NCBI RefSeq assembly: GCF_019393635.1 | Contig: NC_057861.1 | Coordinates: 357,102,953-357,166,952 of the forward strand | Length of the DNA stretch: 64,000 nt | Source: Dromiciops gliroides | Lineage: Eukaryota > Chordata > Mammalia > Microbiotheria > Microbiotheriidae | Direction: 5' to 3' | Shown here: one piece after another, positions 19,830 through 32,275 of the stretch | Layout of the letters: every line of letters starts with the position of its first letter | How positions within the stretch are numbered: position 1 is the stretch's first letter | Notes under the pieces: model-generated | Told to the model about the DNA's origin: nothing | The model's database searches: none | Seen by the model: only the letters and a program-made list of their open reading frames with translations | Program-made: the position numbers and the translations under genes

Positions 19830-22470
19830 GTCCAGGCAGGAAGAAGCCCAATCACCCCCTGGGCCACACAGTAGTTCAAACAGTGTGTCCTGGAAGCAGT
19901 GCTACACTTTAAGAAGGAGTTAAAAGCCAAGAAATAGTCAGGCAGAATGAGTAGGCAGAGAAAGCAGCAGACCATCAAAAATTTCTTTGGGGGAAAGGTA
20001 GAACACAATATACCCTCAGAAGAAGATAATAACAGGGACAGAGCTCCAACATTCAAAGCTTCCAAGAAAAATATGAATTTGTCTCAGGCCATGGAAGCAC
20101 TCAAAAGGGACTTTGAAGAGAAAGTAGGAGAGATAGAAGGAAGATTTAGAGAGAAGAAGGAAAGAATGGAAAGAGAAATGACAGCAATGAAGGAAAGTCA
20201 TGAGAAAACAATCAACAGTTTGAAAAGCCAAATGGAAAAGGAGATTAAAAAACTGTCTGCTGAAAATAATTGCCTAAGAATTAGGATTGAACAAATGAAA
20301 GTTAGTGACCTTATGAGAAATCAAGACACAGTAAAGCAAATTCAACTGAATAAAAAAATTGAGGGCAATATGAAATATCTCCTTGGAAAAACAGCTGACA
20401 TGGAAAACAGAGCCAGGGAAGATAATTTGAAAATCATTGGACTACCTGAAAACCATGACCAGAGTAAGAACTTAGAAACCATCCTCCAAGAGATTGTCAG
20501 GGAAAATTGCACTGATATTCTGGAAGCAGAAGGCAAAATTCAAATTGAAAGAATCCACTGATCACCTCCTGAAAGAGATCCCAAAAAGAAAACCTCCAGA
20601 AATATTATAGCCAAATTCTGGAGCTCCCAGATCAAGGAGAAAATTTTGACAGCAGCTAGAAAAAAAAGGAAGTCAAATACTGTGGAGCTGCAACAAGGCT
20701 ACAACAAGATCTAGCAGAATCTATATTAAAGGACTGGAAGGCATGGAATATGATATTCCAAAGGTCAAAGGAACTGGGACTACTGCCAAGAAACATGTAT
20801 CCAGCAAAACTGAGTATACTCTTTCAGAAGAAAAAGTGGAACTTCAATGAAAAATAGGACTTTCAGGCATTTGTGTTGAAAAGACCTGAACTGAATAGAA
20901 AATTTGACTTTCAAATACAAGACCCTGGAGAAGCATAAAAAGGTAAACAGGAAAAAGACTTCATGAGGGATATTCAAAGATCAAACTGTTTACATTCCGA
21001 CATGGGAAGATAATACTTCTAACTCATAAGAACTATCTCAGTAAGGAATTCACAGAGACACAGGTCTTAACTGAATATGAAGGGATGATATCTGCAAAGC
21101 ATTTATGTTTTGTTCTTTGTGGGACAGACAAGGTGGGGTGTCTTATGTCTGTGGCCAGATTTGGGCTTGGGGCCTCCTGGGTCCAGGGCTGGTGCTTTGT
21201 CCACTGTGCCATCTAACTAACCCATGATGACATCTTTAAAATAGGAGTGAGTTGTAGGAGGAATAGACTGGTGAAGGGGGAAGGGAAGAGATGGTCTGGG
21301 GAGAGGTAGTTCACATAAAGGAAACAAGAAAAAAAGGAAGGAGTTGGGGAGCAAGTGAACCTTAATATCATCAGAATTGGCTCAAAGAGGGACTAGCATA
21401 CATACTCAAGTAGGTATAGTACTATATTTTTGTCCTGAGGGAGGAGAGGAAAATAAGAGGGGGAGAGGAGAAGGAGGGAAGGGCAGAATGGGGGAGAGAG
21501 CAGTAAAAAGCAAAATACTTTAGAAGAAGGTGAAGATGTTCTGCATTACTACACATGTATGACATATTGAATTGCTTGATTTCATATGAAGGGTTAAGAA
21601 GGGAGGGAGGAAGAAAAAATTAGAACACAGAATTAGCTCAAACGCTTTAATCTCATAAGAGTGGGGTCAAGGAGGGAATAACATTCATACCCAATTGGGA
21701 GGAATAATCTTTCTAACCCTACAGGAAAGTAGGAGGGGAAGAGAACAAGGAGGGAAGGGTGAAAAAAGGCAGTGCAGAGCAGGGGAGGGGCAGTCAGAAG
21801 TAAAACACTTTTGAGGAGGAATAGGTTAAAAGAAGATAGAAAATAGAGTAAATATAATGGGAAGGGAATAGGATGGAGGGGAATAGTCATGATGATTATA
21901 ATGGCAAAAAGTATGGTACATACTTTGCTGGGCTATTATGAAGAAAATTCTCTGTCAAGTTTAAGGTACTATATACAGGTTATAATGAACAGGATACTAT
22001 CAAAAAACCTGGAAAGATCTACATGAACTGAAGCAGAGTGAAATGGACTGTATACAAAATAAGAGCAATAGTGTAAGATGATCTGCTGGGAAGCATGTGG
22101 TTATTTTCAGTAAGGCAAAGGATCCAATATAACCCTGAAGAACTGACTTATGAAAATTGCAATCCATCTACAGAGAAAGAACTGATAGTATCTGAAAACT
22201 GATAGAAACACATTTTTAAAAATTTTTTTCCTCTATGACAATTACTTAATGTGAAGTTTTGTTTTTTGACTGTTTTCTCTCACAACCTAGCTAAGGTAGG
22301 AATGTTTTCCATGACTATTCATGAATAACTTATTCTGAATTGCTTGAGTTCTTGTGGGTGGGGGGTGGGAAGGGAGGGAGGAAGAGAAGTTGGAACACAA
22401 AGTTTTAAAATATTGATGTCAAAATTTGTTTTTAACATATATTTTGGAAAATGAAATTCTATTCAATTGA
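19830..22470 (+). mobile_element. half-L1 (HAL1)-like element
   Basis: It has a 5' UTR fragment, a well-preserved ORF1, the long G/A-rich spacer (21230-21900), only the last part of ORF2 (about 21910-22200) and an L1 3' end ('tttttaacatatattttgg'). The endonuclease and RT are missing. This layout is that of half-L1 elements, which keep ORF1 and depend on other elements for RT. An antisense SINE remnant lies at 21135-21222. Confidence 0.8.
19947..20561 (+). CDS. half-L1/L1 ORF1 protein, open for 204 codons, then interrupted
   Basis: It starts with 'MSRQRKQQTIKNFFGGK' and is followed by a Glu/Lys-rich coiled coil (residues about 55-110, heptad-like 'LSAENNCLRIRIEQMK'). The RRM-like domain entry 'AREDNLKIIGLPENHDQ' lies at residues about 155-171, and then 'GKIQIERIH'. 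A TGA at 20559-20561 stops it before the C-terminal domain, which is still recognisable in frame just after ('SPPERDPKKKTSRNI'). Complete ORF1p would be about 330 residues. One base change would account for the stop, so decay is limited. ORF1p binds RNA as a trimer. Its activity here is doubtful. Confidence 0.75.
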   Translation: MSRQRKQQTIKNFFGGKVEHNIPSEEDNNRDRAPTFKASKKNMNLSQAMEALKRDFEEKVGEIEGRFREKKERMEREMTAMKESHEKTINSLKSQMEKEIKKLSAENNCLRIRIEQMKVSDLMRNQDTVKQIQLNKKIEGNMKYLLGKTADMENRAREDNLKIIGLPENHDQSKNLETILQEIVRENCTDILEAEGKIQIERIH

Positions 22471-22883
22471 AAAAAAGAAACTAGGGTCACCTGTATATAA
22501 TAATGAAGTATCAATTCCATAAACAAAGGAATATGCACTGACTAAATACACACAATTCATGTAAACAGCATGCTACATAAAGGTAGAAATAGTTTATATA
22601 GGTACTAACTGAATCAATATATACATATGATACATATACATGTACAATAAGCACATATTTATCACATATTTCAGAAATATAAGAAAGCAGGTTGATATTC
22701 CAATTCTAAGTTCTACATCACCTGTCAATTATGTTCACTGATTTACTAAGTGTGGTAGGGAGTAATCTTGGACTGCCATTGCCAACTCAGTTTTCCCATT
22801 TCCTTTCATTCATGTACACATTGGCCATGAATATATTCATTCTCATGAGATTTGTGAGTCAAACAATTAAAAATAATGCACAT
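22471..22883. other. AT-rich spacer between two L1-type elements
   Basis: No feature is recognised. Confidence 0.5.
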
Positions 22884-23240
22884 GGTGGGCAGAGTAAGGT
22901 TGGCAGAGAGAATCCAGGAACTTGCCTGAGCTCTCCCATGTTTCCCTCAAAAACAACATTAAATCAAGTATCTAAGCAGATTCTGGAACTATAGAACCAA
23001 CAAAAAGACAGAGAGACACAATCATCCTACTGGAGATAATTTAGAAGACTTCAGGAAAGGTTCGTCTCACCATGGCTTAAGGGGAAGGTGGCTCAGCACA
23101 GCTCAACACAGCTGCAGCTCAACACAGCTGAGAGTGGTGCAGCTGAGTGGTGCAGCTGAGAGCATTAAGAAGCTTGCAACAGTGATCCCTGTGCCCCAGG
23201 AGCAGACTTCAACTTTATAATTTAAATAATAGGCTACAGT

Positions 23241-24388
23241 ATGAGTTAGAAACAAAAAAAAGGACGCTTACCATTGACAGTTTCTACGGTGAAAGGGAAG
23301 ACCAAAACACAAACTCAGATGAGTTTCTGAAAATGTCTACAAGTGAAATGTCAAGTGAGAAGATGATCTTGTCTCAAGACCAAAAAGCCTTCTTTGAAGA
23401 GCTCAAAAAGGCTTTTTAACAACAAAATGAGAGAGGTAGAAGAAAAATGGAAAGAGAAATGAGAGTAATGAGAATTACACTGGGAAAAGAAGCACAAAAA
23501 TTGACTGGAGAAAACAATTCCTTAAAAAATACAATTGGCCAAATTGGAGAAAAAAATGGGCAAATGGGAGAAAAAAAATGTCCAAAAGGAAAAGGAAGTG
23601 CAAAAGCTTACTGAGGAAAATAATGCCCCCAAATTTAAAATTGGGTAGATGGATGCTAATGACACCATGAGACACCAATAATCTGTCCGGCAGAATAAAA
23701 GACTGAAAAATAGATGAAAATGTGGGGCAGCTAGGTGGCACAATGGATAGAGCACCAGCCCTGGAGTCAGGAATACCTGAGTTTAAATCCAGCCTCATAC
23801 ACTTAACACTTACTAGCTGTGTGACCCTGGGAAAGTCACTTAACCCCAATTGCCCCACTTAAAAAAAATAGATGAAAATGTGAAATACCTCATTGGAAAA
23901 ACAACTGACCTGGAAAATAGATCCAGAAAAGATAATATAAGAATTATTGGACTACCTGAAAGCCAAAATCAAGAAAAGAGTATAGACAGAATATTCCAGG
24001 AAATTATCAAGGAGAACTACCCTGAAATTGTAGAATCGGAGTATAAAATCATCATTGAAAGAATCCACCAATCGCCTCCTGAAAGAGACCCCAAAAGGAA
24101 AACTCCAAGGAATATTGTAGCTAAATTCCAGAATTAATCAGGTAAAGACAAAAATGCTCCAAGCACCCAGAGAGAAGTTTAAATATCATGGAGCAATAGT
24201 CAGGATTGCACAGGACCTGGCAGCTTCAACATTAAAGGATTGCAAGGCTTGGAAAACAATATTCCAGAAGGCAAAGGAGCTTGGATTGCTGCAAAGAATT
24301 TATTACCCAGCAGAACTGATCATTCTCTTTCAGGGGAAAAGATGGACATTGAATGAAATAGGGGACTTTCAAGGTTTCATGAAAAAAA
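23241..24388 (+). pseudogene. L1 ORF1, broken by a SINE and stops
   Basis: The N-terminus ('FYGEREDQNTNSDE') begins near 23245 but the start and some codons are shifted. The coiled-coil portion is split by a SINE at 23725-23863. The RRM-like part is open from 23850 to 24137 with 'RKDNIRIIGLPESQNQEKS' and 'IIIERIHQSPPERDP'. The C-terminal part is open from 24154 to about 24388. The protein then reads across the deletion junction into ORF2 sequence. Confidence 0.8.
23725..23863 (+). mobile_element. CORE-SINE in L1 ORF1
   Basis: Full length. The 19-bp duplication 'aaaaatagatgaaaatgtg' is found on both sides (23706-23724 and 23864-23882). Confidence 0.95.
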
Positions 24389-25800
24389 AAAGTGGCAGTC
24401 ATCAAAACTATTTGGTACTGGCTAAGAAATAGAGTGGTGGATCAATGGAACAGGTTAGGTAAAGAAGACACAGTAGTAAATGACTATGGTAATCTACTGT
24501 TTGTTAAACCCAAAGATTCCAGCTTCTAGGATAGAAACTCAGTATTTGACAAAAACTGCTGGGAAAACTGGAAGATAGTATGGCAGAAACTAGGCATAGA
24601 CCAACATCTTATAATACCTTATACCAAAATAAGGTACAAATGTGAACATGATTTAGACATAAGTGGTGATAGCATAGATTAATTAGGAGATTAAGGAGTA
24701 GTTTACCTCTCAGTTCTATGGGGAGGAAAACAATTTATGTCCAAAAAAGAGATAGAGAATATTATGAAATGCAAGATGGATGACTTTGATTAAATTAAGT
24801 TTAAAAAGGTTTTATACAAACAGAAGCAATACAGACAAAATTAGAAGGGAAGCAGAAATCTGGGAAATAATTTCTGCAGCCATTCTTTCTGATAAAGGCC
24901 TCATTTCTAAAATATATAGGGAACTAAATCAAAATTATAAGAATGCAAGTCATTCCTCAATTGTGAAATGGCCAAAGGATAAGAATAGGCAGTTTTCTGA
25001 TGAAGAAATTAAGGCTATCTATTGCCATTTGAAAAAAATGCTCTAAATCATTATTGAATAGAGAAATGCAAATTAAAACAACTCTGAGTTACCACCTCAA
25101 AGCTAACAGATGAGCTAATATGACAAAAAAGGAACATAATAGTTGTTGGAGAATCTGTGGAAAATATGGAACACTAATGTATTGTTGGTGGAGGTGTGAA
25201 CTCATCCAACCATTCTGGAGAGCAATTTGGAATTATGCTCAAAGGGCTATAAAATTGTGTATACCCTTTGACCCAGAAATACCACTATTAGGTCTTTTTT
25301 TCCCAAAGAGATCATAAAAATGGAAAAGAACCCACATGTACAAAAATATTTATAGCTGCTCTTTTTGTGGTGGCAAGGAATTGGAAATTGAGGGGTTGCC
25401 CATCAATTGGGGAATGGCTGAACAAGTAGTGGTATATGAATGCAATGGAATACTATTGTGCTGCAAGAAATGATGAGCAGAAGGATTTCAGTGAAACCTG
25501 GAAGGACTTACATGAACTGATGCTGAATGAAAGGAGCAGAACCAGGAGAGCATTGTACACAGCAACAGCAACATTGTGTAATGAACAGCTGTGATAGACT
25601 TGGCTCTTCTCAGCAGTGCAATGATCCAAAACAAATTCAAAGAACTCATGATAGGAAAATGTTCTCAACATCTAGAAAAAAAAACTGTGAATTATGGATA
25701 AGATTGAATCATACTGTTTCTACTTTGTGGTTGTTTTTTTCCTTCTTTTTTGAGGTTTTTTTCCCTTGTGCTCTTATTCTTCTTTCACAATATGACTAAT
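24389..25800 (+). pseudogene. L1 ORF2 C-terminal part
   Basis: It carries the ORF2 end: 'KLSLKRFYTNRSNTDKIRREAE' (partial shown by 'IRREAEIWE' at about 24840), 'CHLKKML', the Cys-rich segment 'YCWWRCELIQPFWRAIWNY' and 'RTHDRK' near 25640. The C-terminal segment of L1 ORF2p binds RNA. It lacks all catalytic parts. Confidence 0.8.
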
Positions 25801-26027
25801 GCAGAAATATGTTTAATGTGATTGTACATATATAACTTTTATCAGATTGTTTTCTGTCATGGGGAAGAAGGAAAAAAGGGAAGGTGAGAGAAAAATTTGG
25901 AACTAAAATTCCTATGAAAACAAATGTTGAAAAATATCCTTACATGTAACTGGAAAATAATATTTTTTATTAAAACATTTTTAAAAATAACAAATTCTAA
26001 ATACATTTTAAAATTAAAAATAAAATA

Positions 26028-26838
26028 ATGAACATGTCACTTACAACTGTGCTAAAATTGACAGGGAGAAAGACTCCTTTTCATGTTCTTCTATTAGTTA
26101 CATGTGTGTTCATTCATTTTTTTTCTGATGGAAAGAAATCAGCATCATTTACTGTCACGCCTGGAGTCAGCTTCCTATTCGTAATTGCCAAAAGCTGTCC
26201 AGGAAAGACAACCTCATTTTATTTGATGCAATTCAAAACACGACAGATTTTACAGGTAAACAAAAATGTATGGGCCAGGAAGGTCCTTAAAAAGACCAGA
26301 GTCCAACCCTATTTTAAAGATAGGAAAATTGAGACACAGAAATAGGAAGCAACTTGGCTATGGTTACAATAATTTTAAATCTAAATCTACAATGGCAAAT
26401 GCGATTTCCTCAATAAAAAGTGATCATTCACTCCAGAGGGGCTGGGCTCCAGAGTCAGGAAGTTAAAAGTTCAAACCCAGCCCCAGACATTCACTCCCTG
26501 TGGGACCCCCAGGTAAATTACTAAACACTCATTTTAACCAAAACCATTGCATATCGGTATTTTCAACACTGTATAAATATTCCTAACCTGAATGGATCAC
26601 GAGATCCATTGAAGAGAGTTAGCTGTTACTCTTCGAGTACTTCAGCACACCATGACAACAAGCAATGCCTAGATGTGACTCTAAGTCTCAGTGTGTTCAT
26701 TCTTTTAATGTAAATATACAATGCTAATATCATTGAGGTAGCTAAACTGAAAAAAGTGCAACTAATAAATTAGAAGAAAATTCAGATCACTCCCATCATA
26801 ACTAAGAAATAAGTTTAACATCTAATCTAATGTTAGAT
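26028..26838. other. intergenic stretch with MIR-like fragments
   Basis: Weak antisense MIR cores lie at about 26290-26350 ('gaaaattgagacacagaaa'), and a sense MIR/CORE-SINE remnant at about 26430-26540 ('gctgggctccagagtcagga'). No gene is seen. Confidence 0.55.
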
Positions 26839-27042
26839 CCGGGGGCAGCTTGGTGATAGAGTGGATAGAGTACCAGGCATGAGGTCAGGCATGAAGTATC
26901 ATCTTCCTAAGTCCAAATCTGGTCTTAGACACTTACAAATTGTGTGACTCTGGGCAAATTACATAAACCTGTATGCCTAAATTCCTCATCTGGAAAATGA
27001 GCTGGAGAAGGAAAAGACAAAGCACTCTGGTATCTTTGCCAA
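26839..27042 (+). mobile_element. MAR1-like long CORE-SINE
   Basis: The head 'gggggcagcttggtgataga' is followed by the core and the extra 3' part 'gagctggagaaggaaaagac' and 'tatctttgccaag', which is absent from the short SINEs here. Confidence 0.85.
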
Positions 27043-27249
27043 GATTTTATTTCTTTTTGTTTGTTTATAATTTTTATATTTTATTTTTTCTAATTACATA
27101 TAAAATATCTAAATATTTGTCTTTAAAATGTGTAGTTCCCCTCCCTGCCTCCCCTCTCCCCTCTTTGGAAAGGTAATTTGATAAAGATCATGAATGTTTA
27201 GTCATTCAAAACATATTTTCACATTAGCCAAATTAAAAAAGAAACACAA

Positions 27250-27425
27250 GGGCCGCTAGGTGGTGCAGTGGTTAGAGCACTGGTCCTGGATTCAGGAGGA
27301 CATGAATTCAAATCTGACCTCAGTCACTTGACACACTTACTAGCTGTGTGACCCTGGGCAAGTCACTTAACCCCAATTGCCTCACCAAAAAAAAAAAAAG
27401 AAAGAAAGAAAGAAAGAAAAGAAAA
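27250..27425 (+). mobile_element. CORE-SINE with (AAAG)n tail
   Basis: Head 'gggccgctaggtggtgcagt', core, A13 and then AAAG repeats. The probable target duplication 'aaaagaaacacaag' on the left is matched only loosely on the right. Confidence 0.88.
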
Positions 27426-28160
27426 GAAGCATAGAAATACCCCTCCCCAAATAACAAAACAAAAATAGAGGAAGTGTATAAATGTATGCTTTAATCTACA
27501 TTTAGACTATATCAATTCTTTCTCAGGAGGTGGATAGCATTTTTAATCATAAGTTCTTTGGAAGTGTTTTAATCATTGTACTGCTGATAATAGCAAATCC
27601 ATTCATAGTTGGTCATTGTATAATATTGCCAGTACTGTTTTTCTGGTTCTGCTCACTTCACTTAGCAACATTTCATAAGGTCTTCCCAGGTTGCTCTTTG
27701 TTTGTTTGTTTGTTTGTTTTTCCCCTGAAATTTTGCTGATCATTTCTTATAACACAATAGTATTCCATCAGTTATAGACCACATATTGTTCAGCCACTCT
27801 CCAATTGACGCACATCCTCTCAATTTCCAGTTCTTTCCTATAACAAAAAGAACTGCTCTTTAAATTTTTGTACATATAGTTCCTTCTTTTCATCTCTTTG
27901 GGACACATAATGATATTCATTGGTCAAAGGGTATGAACAGTTTCAAGGCAAATTGGGCATAGTTCAAAATTGCTTAATAGAATGGCTGGATTATTTCACA
28001 ACTCCACCAACAATGAATTAGTGTGCCAATTTCTCTATATCCCCTCAAACATCAGTAATTTCCTTTTCTTTCATAATAGCCAAATTGATAGATGTGAAGT
28101 GGTACCTCAAAGTTGTTTTAATTTGCATTTCTCTGAAGAAGAATGATTTAGACCATTTTT

Positions 28161-28301
28161 TTCTTTTGCAGGCAACGGGGGTTAAGTGACTTGCACAGGG
28201 TCACACAGCTAATAAGTGTCAAGTGTCTGAGGCTGGATTTGAACTCAGGTCCTCCTGAATCCAGGGCCAGTGCTTTAACCACTGTGCCATCTAGCTGCCC
28301 C
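28161..28301 (-). mobile_element. CORE-SINE inside antisense L1
   Basis: A perfect 12-bp duplication 'tagaccattttt' lies at 28149-28160 and 28302-28313. Confidence 0.95.
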
Positions 28302-28665
28302 TAGACCATTTTTCATATGACAAAAGATAGATTTTATTTCTTCATATGAAAACTGCTTGTTCCTATTCTTTGACCATTTATCAGTTGGGAAATGAATTGT
28401 ATCCTTACAATATTCACTCAGTTCTCAATATATTTGAGAGATGAGTTCTTTATCAGAGAAATTACTGTATATTTTGCCCCAATTTTCTGCTTTCTTTCTA
28501 ATGTTGGTAGCACTGGCTTTTGTGCAAAAAATATTTTAATTTAAAGTAACCAAAATTATCCATTTTACATTTCATGGTGTTCTATATTACTTGTTTTCTA
28601 ATAAATTCTTCCCTTATCCATAGATCTGACAAGTAAAATATCCCAATCTCCTCTAATTGGCTTTT

Positions 28666-28810
28666 AAAAAAATTTGCGGGGAAATGAGGGTTAAGTTACT
28701 TGCCCAAGGTCACACAGCTGGTAAGTGTCAAGTGTCTGGGGTTGGATTTGAACTCATGTCCTCCTGAATCCAGAGCAGGAGCTTTATCCACTGCACCACA
28801 TAGGTGCCCT
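28666..28810 (-). mobile_element. CORE-SINE inside antisense L1
   Basis: A perfect 14-bp duplication 'tctaattggctttt' lies at 28652-28665 and 28811-28824. Confidence 0.95.
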
Positions 28811-29560
28811 TCTAATTGGCTTTTGATATCACTCTTTATGTCTAAATCATGTACCCATTTTGACCTTGTCTTGGTATACAATGTGAGATATTGGTCTATG
28901 CCTAGATTGTGCCAAATTGCTCTCTAGTTTTCCTAGCCTTTTTTATTTTTGCACATAGTGAGTTCTTGTCCCAAATGTTTGGATTTTTGCATTTATCAAA
29001 CTCTAGATCACTATGGTCATTCATTATTTTTTATTGTTTACCCAATCTATTCTACTTATTTACCACTTTGTTTCTTAGTATCAGATGTATCTTTTTATTG
29101 AGCTCTTTCAGGAGTTCTTTTTGAGCCTGTGACAAATTCACATTTTTCTTTGCAGATTTAAATGCAGATGTTTTGACTTCCTTATCTTCTTCTGTGTGTC
29201 ATGATCTTCCTAGTCACCATAGTAGCTTTCTATATTTAGATTGGTGTTGTTATTGTTTGCTCATTCTTCTAGCCTATTTTTTAACCTTATGTTAAAGTTG
29301 GGTTCTGTCCCCAAGGACTGCTACTGAATTACAGGAAACAACCTACATTTCACTTCAGGTACAACCACCACCTCAGTGAGACAGATCTTTCTTCCAGCCT
29401 TCTTAATAATCCTTGGCTGGAAAATTGTTTCACCTCAACCTTTTGTTTTTCTGTCACAACAAGAATTAATATGAAGCATTACTTTAAAGTTATTTGGAAG
29501 GGAATTTGGAAGAGCTTAAAAGTGTCTCCTTTATTCTGCTGTTTTACCTTTGCTCTCTAT

Positions 29561-30062
29561 AGATTTTATTTGAATTTGATTCAGAAGGTAGAAATTTATT
29601 AAAAAGATAACTAGGTATTCTTAACTTTTACTACAGAAATACCTTTTCTGGGCCTAGAGAGTGGAGGCATAGTACATACAATGAAATTCCATTTGAGTAA
29701 GCAACTACACCAACCATCATATTCTCTTCAAGGAACAGTCTATGAAGCACCAGACCACCTACAGTTTACTTCTTAAAATAAATAGGTATCTTCCCTTCCT
29801 CCCCATCAGTTTCCTTTTAGATATTGTCTTCTACCACTAGAATAATGTAAGCCGCTTGAGAGCAGTAAACTTTTGTTTTTGTTTGTTTGTTTCCAATGTT
29901 TGCTGTGTAAATCTAGATAATAATGATCAATAGGTCTAGTTCCTTTGAATATGCACAGAGTACCATTCAAACTTTAATGTTGTTTAGAAAGCTGGAAGTT
30001 CTACCACTTTAGGGACCATCCTAATGTACAATCAAGTACCTTGAAGATAATTTTGAGTAAGT

Positions 30063-30099
<37 letters not shown>

Positions 30100-30114
30100 T
30101 ATATGTGTATGTAT

Positions 30115-30163
<49 letters not shown>

Positions 30164-30849
30164 ATATCCTGTAACTAGGTTGAAACTAAGGTGAATCACA
30201 TGGTGAGAAAGAACATTTTTGATTGACTGTGGGTGCATTCAAAAACTCTTAGGATTAGCTTGTTTCATTTCTTTTGTTTTTGTATTTTTTTCTTCAGTTA
30301 ATTTCTTCCTGGTTTATGCATTAGATGAGAAATAGACATATAAAAGAAAATTGGGTGGCCTTCTCCCCATTTGAGTTTTTTAAAAATATAGAACTATTCA
30401 TATGTACCTAAATGGTTTTGCTTCTATGGCAGATATTCTTTCATTTTAGATGAAAAAAAGTTTAATATATTTACTTTATGAGTTTAAATAAGTCAGAAGG
30501 GTAAGACATACACAACTCCAAGAGTTAAGTCCTTGACAGATTTTGCAAGCAACCTATTTTGAATGAACTTATAAAGACAGAGTGACTTTCAAGAATAAAT
30601 CTGACACATAATTGAGATGCATACTCCTCCAGTAGCTATACTGCATTAGGATATGAATTTGGTGGGACTAATTATACATATAGACTTTCCTAAGTCTGAA
30701 CCCAGCCCAGTCTACACAGAGACAAAGATGGTATAATGCAGAGTATCCCCCTCAGTGTTTTAGTGGGATGATTATACTTCTGTTTTAGTTATATATTCAA
30801 TATAAATATACCTCTATGGGAAGGGTTAGTGGGAAAAGAACACATATTT
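29561..30849. other. intergenic stretch, L2-like 3' end and simple repeats
   Basis: An L2/MIR3-like 3' end is likely at about 29830-29940 ('taatgtaagccgcttgagag'). The rest is unassigned apart from the CA/TA tract listed separately. Confidence 0.5.
30063..30160. repeat. (CA)n/(TATG)n/(TA)n compound microsatellite
   Basis: A CA run (30067-30092) passes into TATG words and then about 20 TA units. The tracts are complementary enough to extrude hairpins. Confidence 0.95.
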
Positions 30850-31075
30850 ATATATTCTCTACTATGTGTCAGGAATTATGAGAACTACTTTAAAATATTA
30901 TATTAGTTCATTCTTGCAAAAACCCTTTGAAGTGTTATTATCCCCAGTTAATAATTGAGGAAACTAAGGCAAACAGTGATTATGTACCTTGTCTTGAGTT
31001 ACAAACTATTACATGTCTAAGGCTAGATTTAAACTCCTACCTTCTTGAGTCCATGCTCATTCCACAACCTAGGCA
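30850..31075 (-). mobile_element. MIR-like SINE, old
   Basis: Antisense MIR words are seen: 'tattatccccagttaataat', 'gaggaaactaaggc' and 'cttgagtccatgctcattcc'. Confidence 0.7.
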
Positions 31076-31205
31076 ACTTTAGCTTCTTTTTGTAAAAGCT
31101 AATTGATGTTAATTGGTTAAATAGTAATGGGATTTAGCCACTGATAATTAGAAGTGGAATAAAAACTCTCAGATTAGTGACTTCTACCAATGGCATTAGA
31201 GACCA

Positions 31206-31208
31206 AAT

Positions 31209-31268
<60 letters not shown>
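31206..31268. repeat. (AATC)n-(TC)n microsatellite
   Basis: About eight AATC units are followed by about 15 TC units. Confidence 0.95.
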
Positions 31269-31272
<4 letters not shown>

Positions 31273-32044
31273 GCTTTAAAATTCTTAAAAAATATTTTAA
31301 ATGCATGTAATTTTATCACAAATGTAATGATCTATTCAAAATATTTTAAACTATTTTAATTATGTTGAAATGAAGATTAAGATAAATTAGAGGAAATATA
31401 TGTGTATATGAATGTATGCATATGTATATATACACATATATATGTATATATAATACAATGCATATGTATATGCATACATACACACATACATATACTGTTT
31501 ATGTTGTAAATTGGGTTACCTTAGTCTTGAAATATGTAAAATAAAGTACAAATACTTGATTTGTGTTAAAAAAAATTTTTAAAGATAAATTAGAGATGGA
31601 TATTTTAATTTTGTATTGTTTTTCCCCATAGATAGTTCAGTTATTAAGCATTTCTTTAATTCTTATGATACACTAAACACTACATTTTACTGTACGCTTG
31701 GAAAAGTTGGTGGTCACAATTATCTATTCCATAATTCCATGCTTTCTATTTCCATAACTTTTGTACTCATCTCACTTACTTTACTTTTATGCTGTTATTC
31801 TACAGTTAACTTTTTCAATCAAACTGAACTAGGTCATAAATTTACACAGTAACAGGAGGTAGACTGTGCTAGATGGGTCAAACAACTTTCTCTCAAATTA
31901 ACTACCTTGTCCCTTAATGACCTGGTAGAAGCAGCTCCAGACGCTGTAACAAAAGTCAAAGAAACAGCAGCATTCATCCTAAAAAAACAAACAAACAGTA
32001 GGTTTGCTTTTAATGTGACCCATGCTAGAAAATTCTGGGGAAAT
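31269..32044. other. AT-rich intergenic stretch
   Basis: A TATA/TATG-rich tract occupies 31395-31500. No gene or mobile element is recognised. Confidence 0.5.
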
Positions 32045-32275
32045 GTATGTATGCATGCATGCATGCATTTATGTATGTATAAATTATATATGTCTATATG
32101 TAGATAAATACAACATGTATATGTACATGCATGTGTATTATATATACCATATACATGCTGTGTGTATACACACACATACATGTATGTATGTATTTGCATA
32201 TATATATGGTTTTATATGCATTGGTTTGTATGTATATATGGTGTATATACATATACGTATACACAGACACACGCA
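32045..32275. repeat. TATG/TGCA-rich low-complexity tract
   Basis: Degenerate tetranucleotide repeats (tatgtatgcatgcatgcatg and relatives). Open frames on both strands here are artefacts rich in Tyr, Ile, Cys and Met. A related tract lies at 32440-32520. Confidence 0.85.

Larger units (their letters stand above)
22884..25990 (+). mobile_element. L1 with internal deletion of most of ORF2
   Basis: The 5' UTR start matches that of the L1 at 7120 ('ttgcctgagct', 'aaaacaacattaaatca'). ORF1 runs to about 24388. The next bases, 'gtggcagtcatcaaaac', correspond to 12560-12576 of the first L1, deep in ORF2, so about 3.3 kb (spacer, endonuclease and most of RT) is missing. ORF2 C-terminus and 3' UTR complete the element. 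The joint lies in an A-run, so microhomology is likely. Confidence 0.88.
27043..29560 (-). mobile_element. antisense L1 with internal deletion, two SINEs inside
   Basis: Read on the minus strand, the 5' UTR and ORF1 start lie at about 29140-29560 and align with the antisense 5' ends at 40270 and 43880. After a short ORF1 piece, the sequence passes near 29085 directly into ORF2, at a point equivalent to about 12585 of the first L1, and then runs through the ORF2 C-terminus to the 3' UTR near 27050. SINEs at 28161 and 28666 (antisense) and 27250 (sense) interrupt it. Confidence 0.82.

Noticed and set aside
23475..23858. 127-codon antisense frame rich in Ser, Phe and Leu
   Set aside because: It reads through an antisense SINE and L1 ORF1. 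The 'LNSGPPDSRAGALST'-type ends recur at every SINE and are antisense SINE translation.
30032..30238. Frames rich in Tyr/Ile or Cys/Val over TA and CA tracts (also 32022-32426, 39183-39440, 60133-60465)
   Set aside because: They are low-complexity microsatellite translations.
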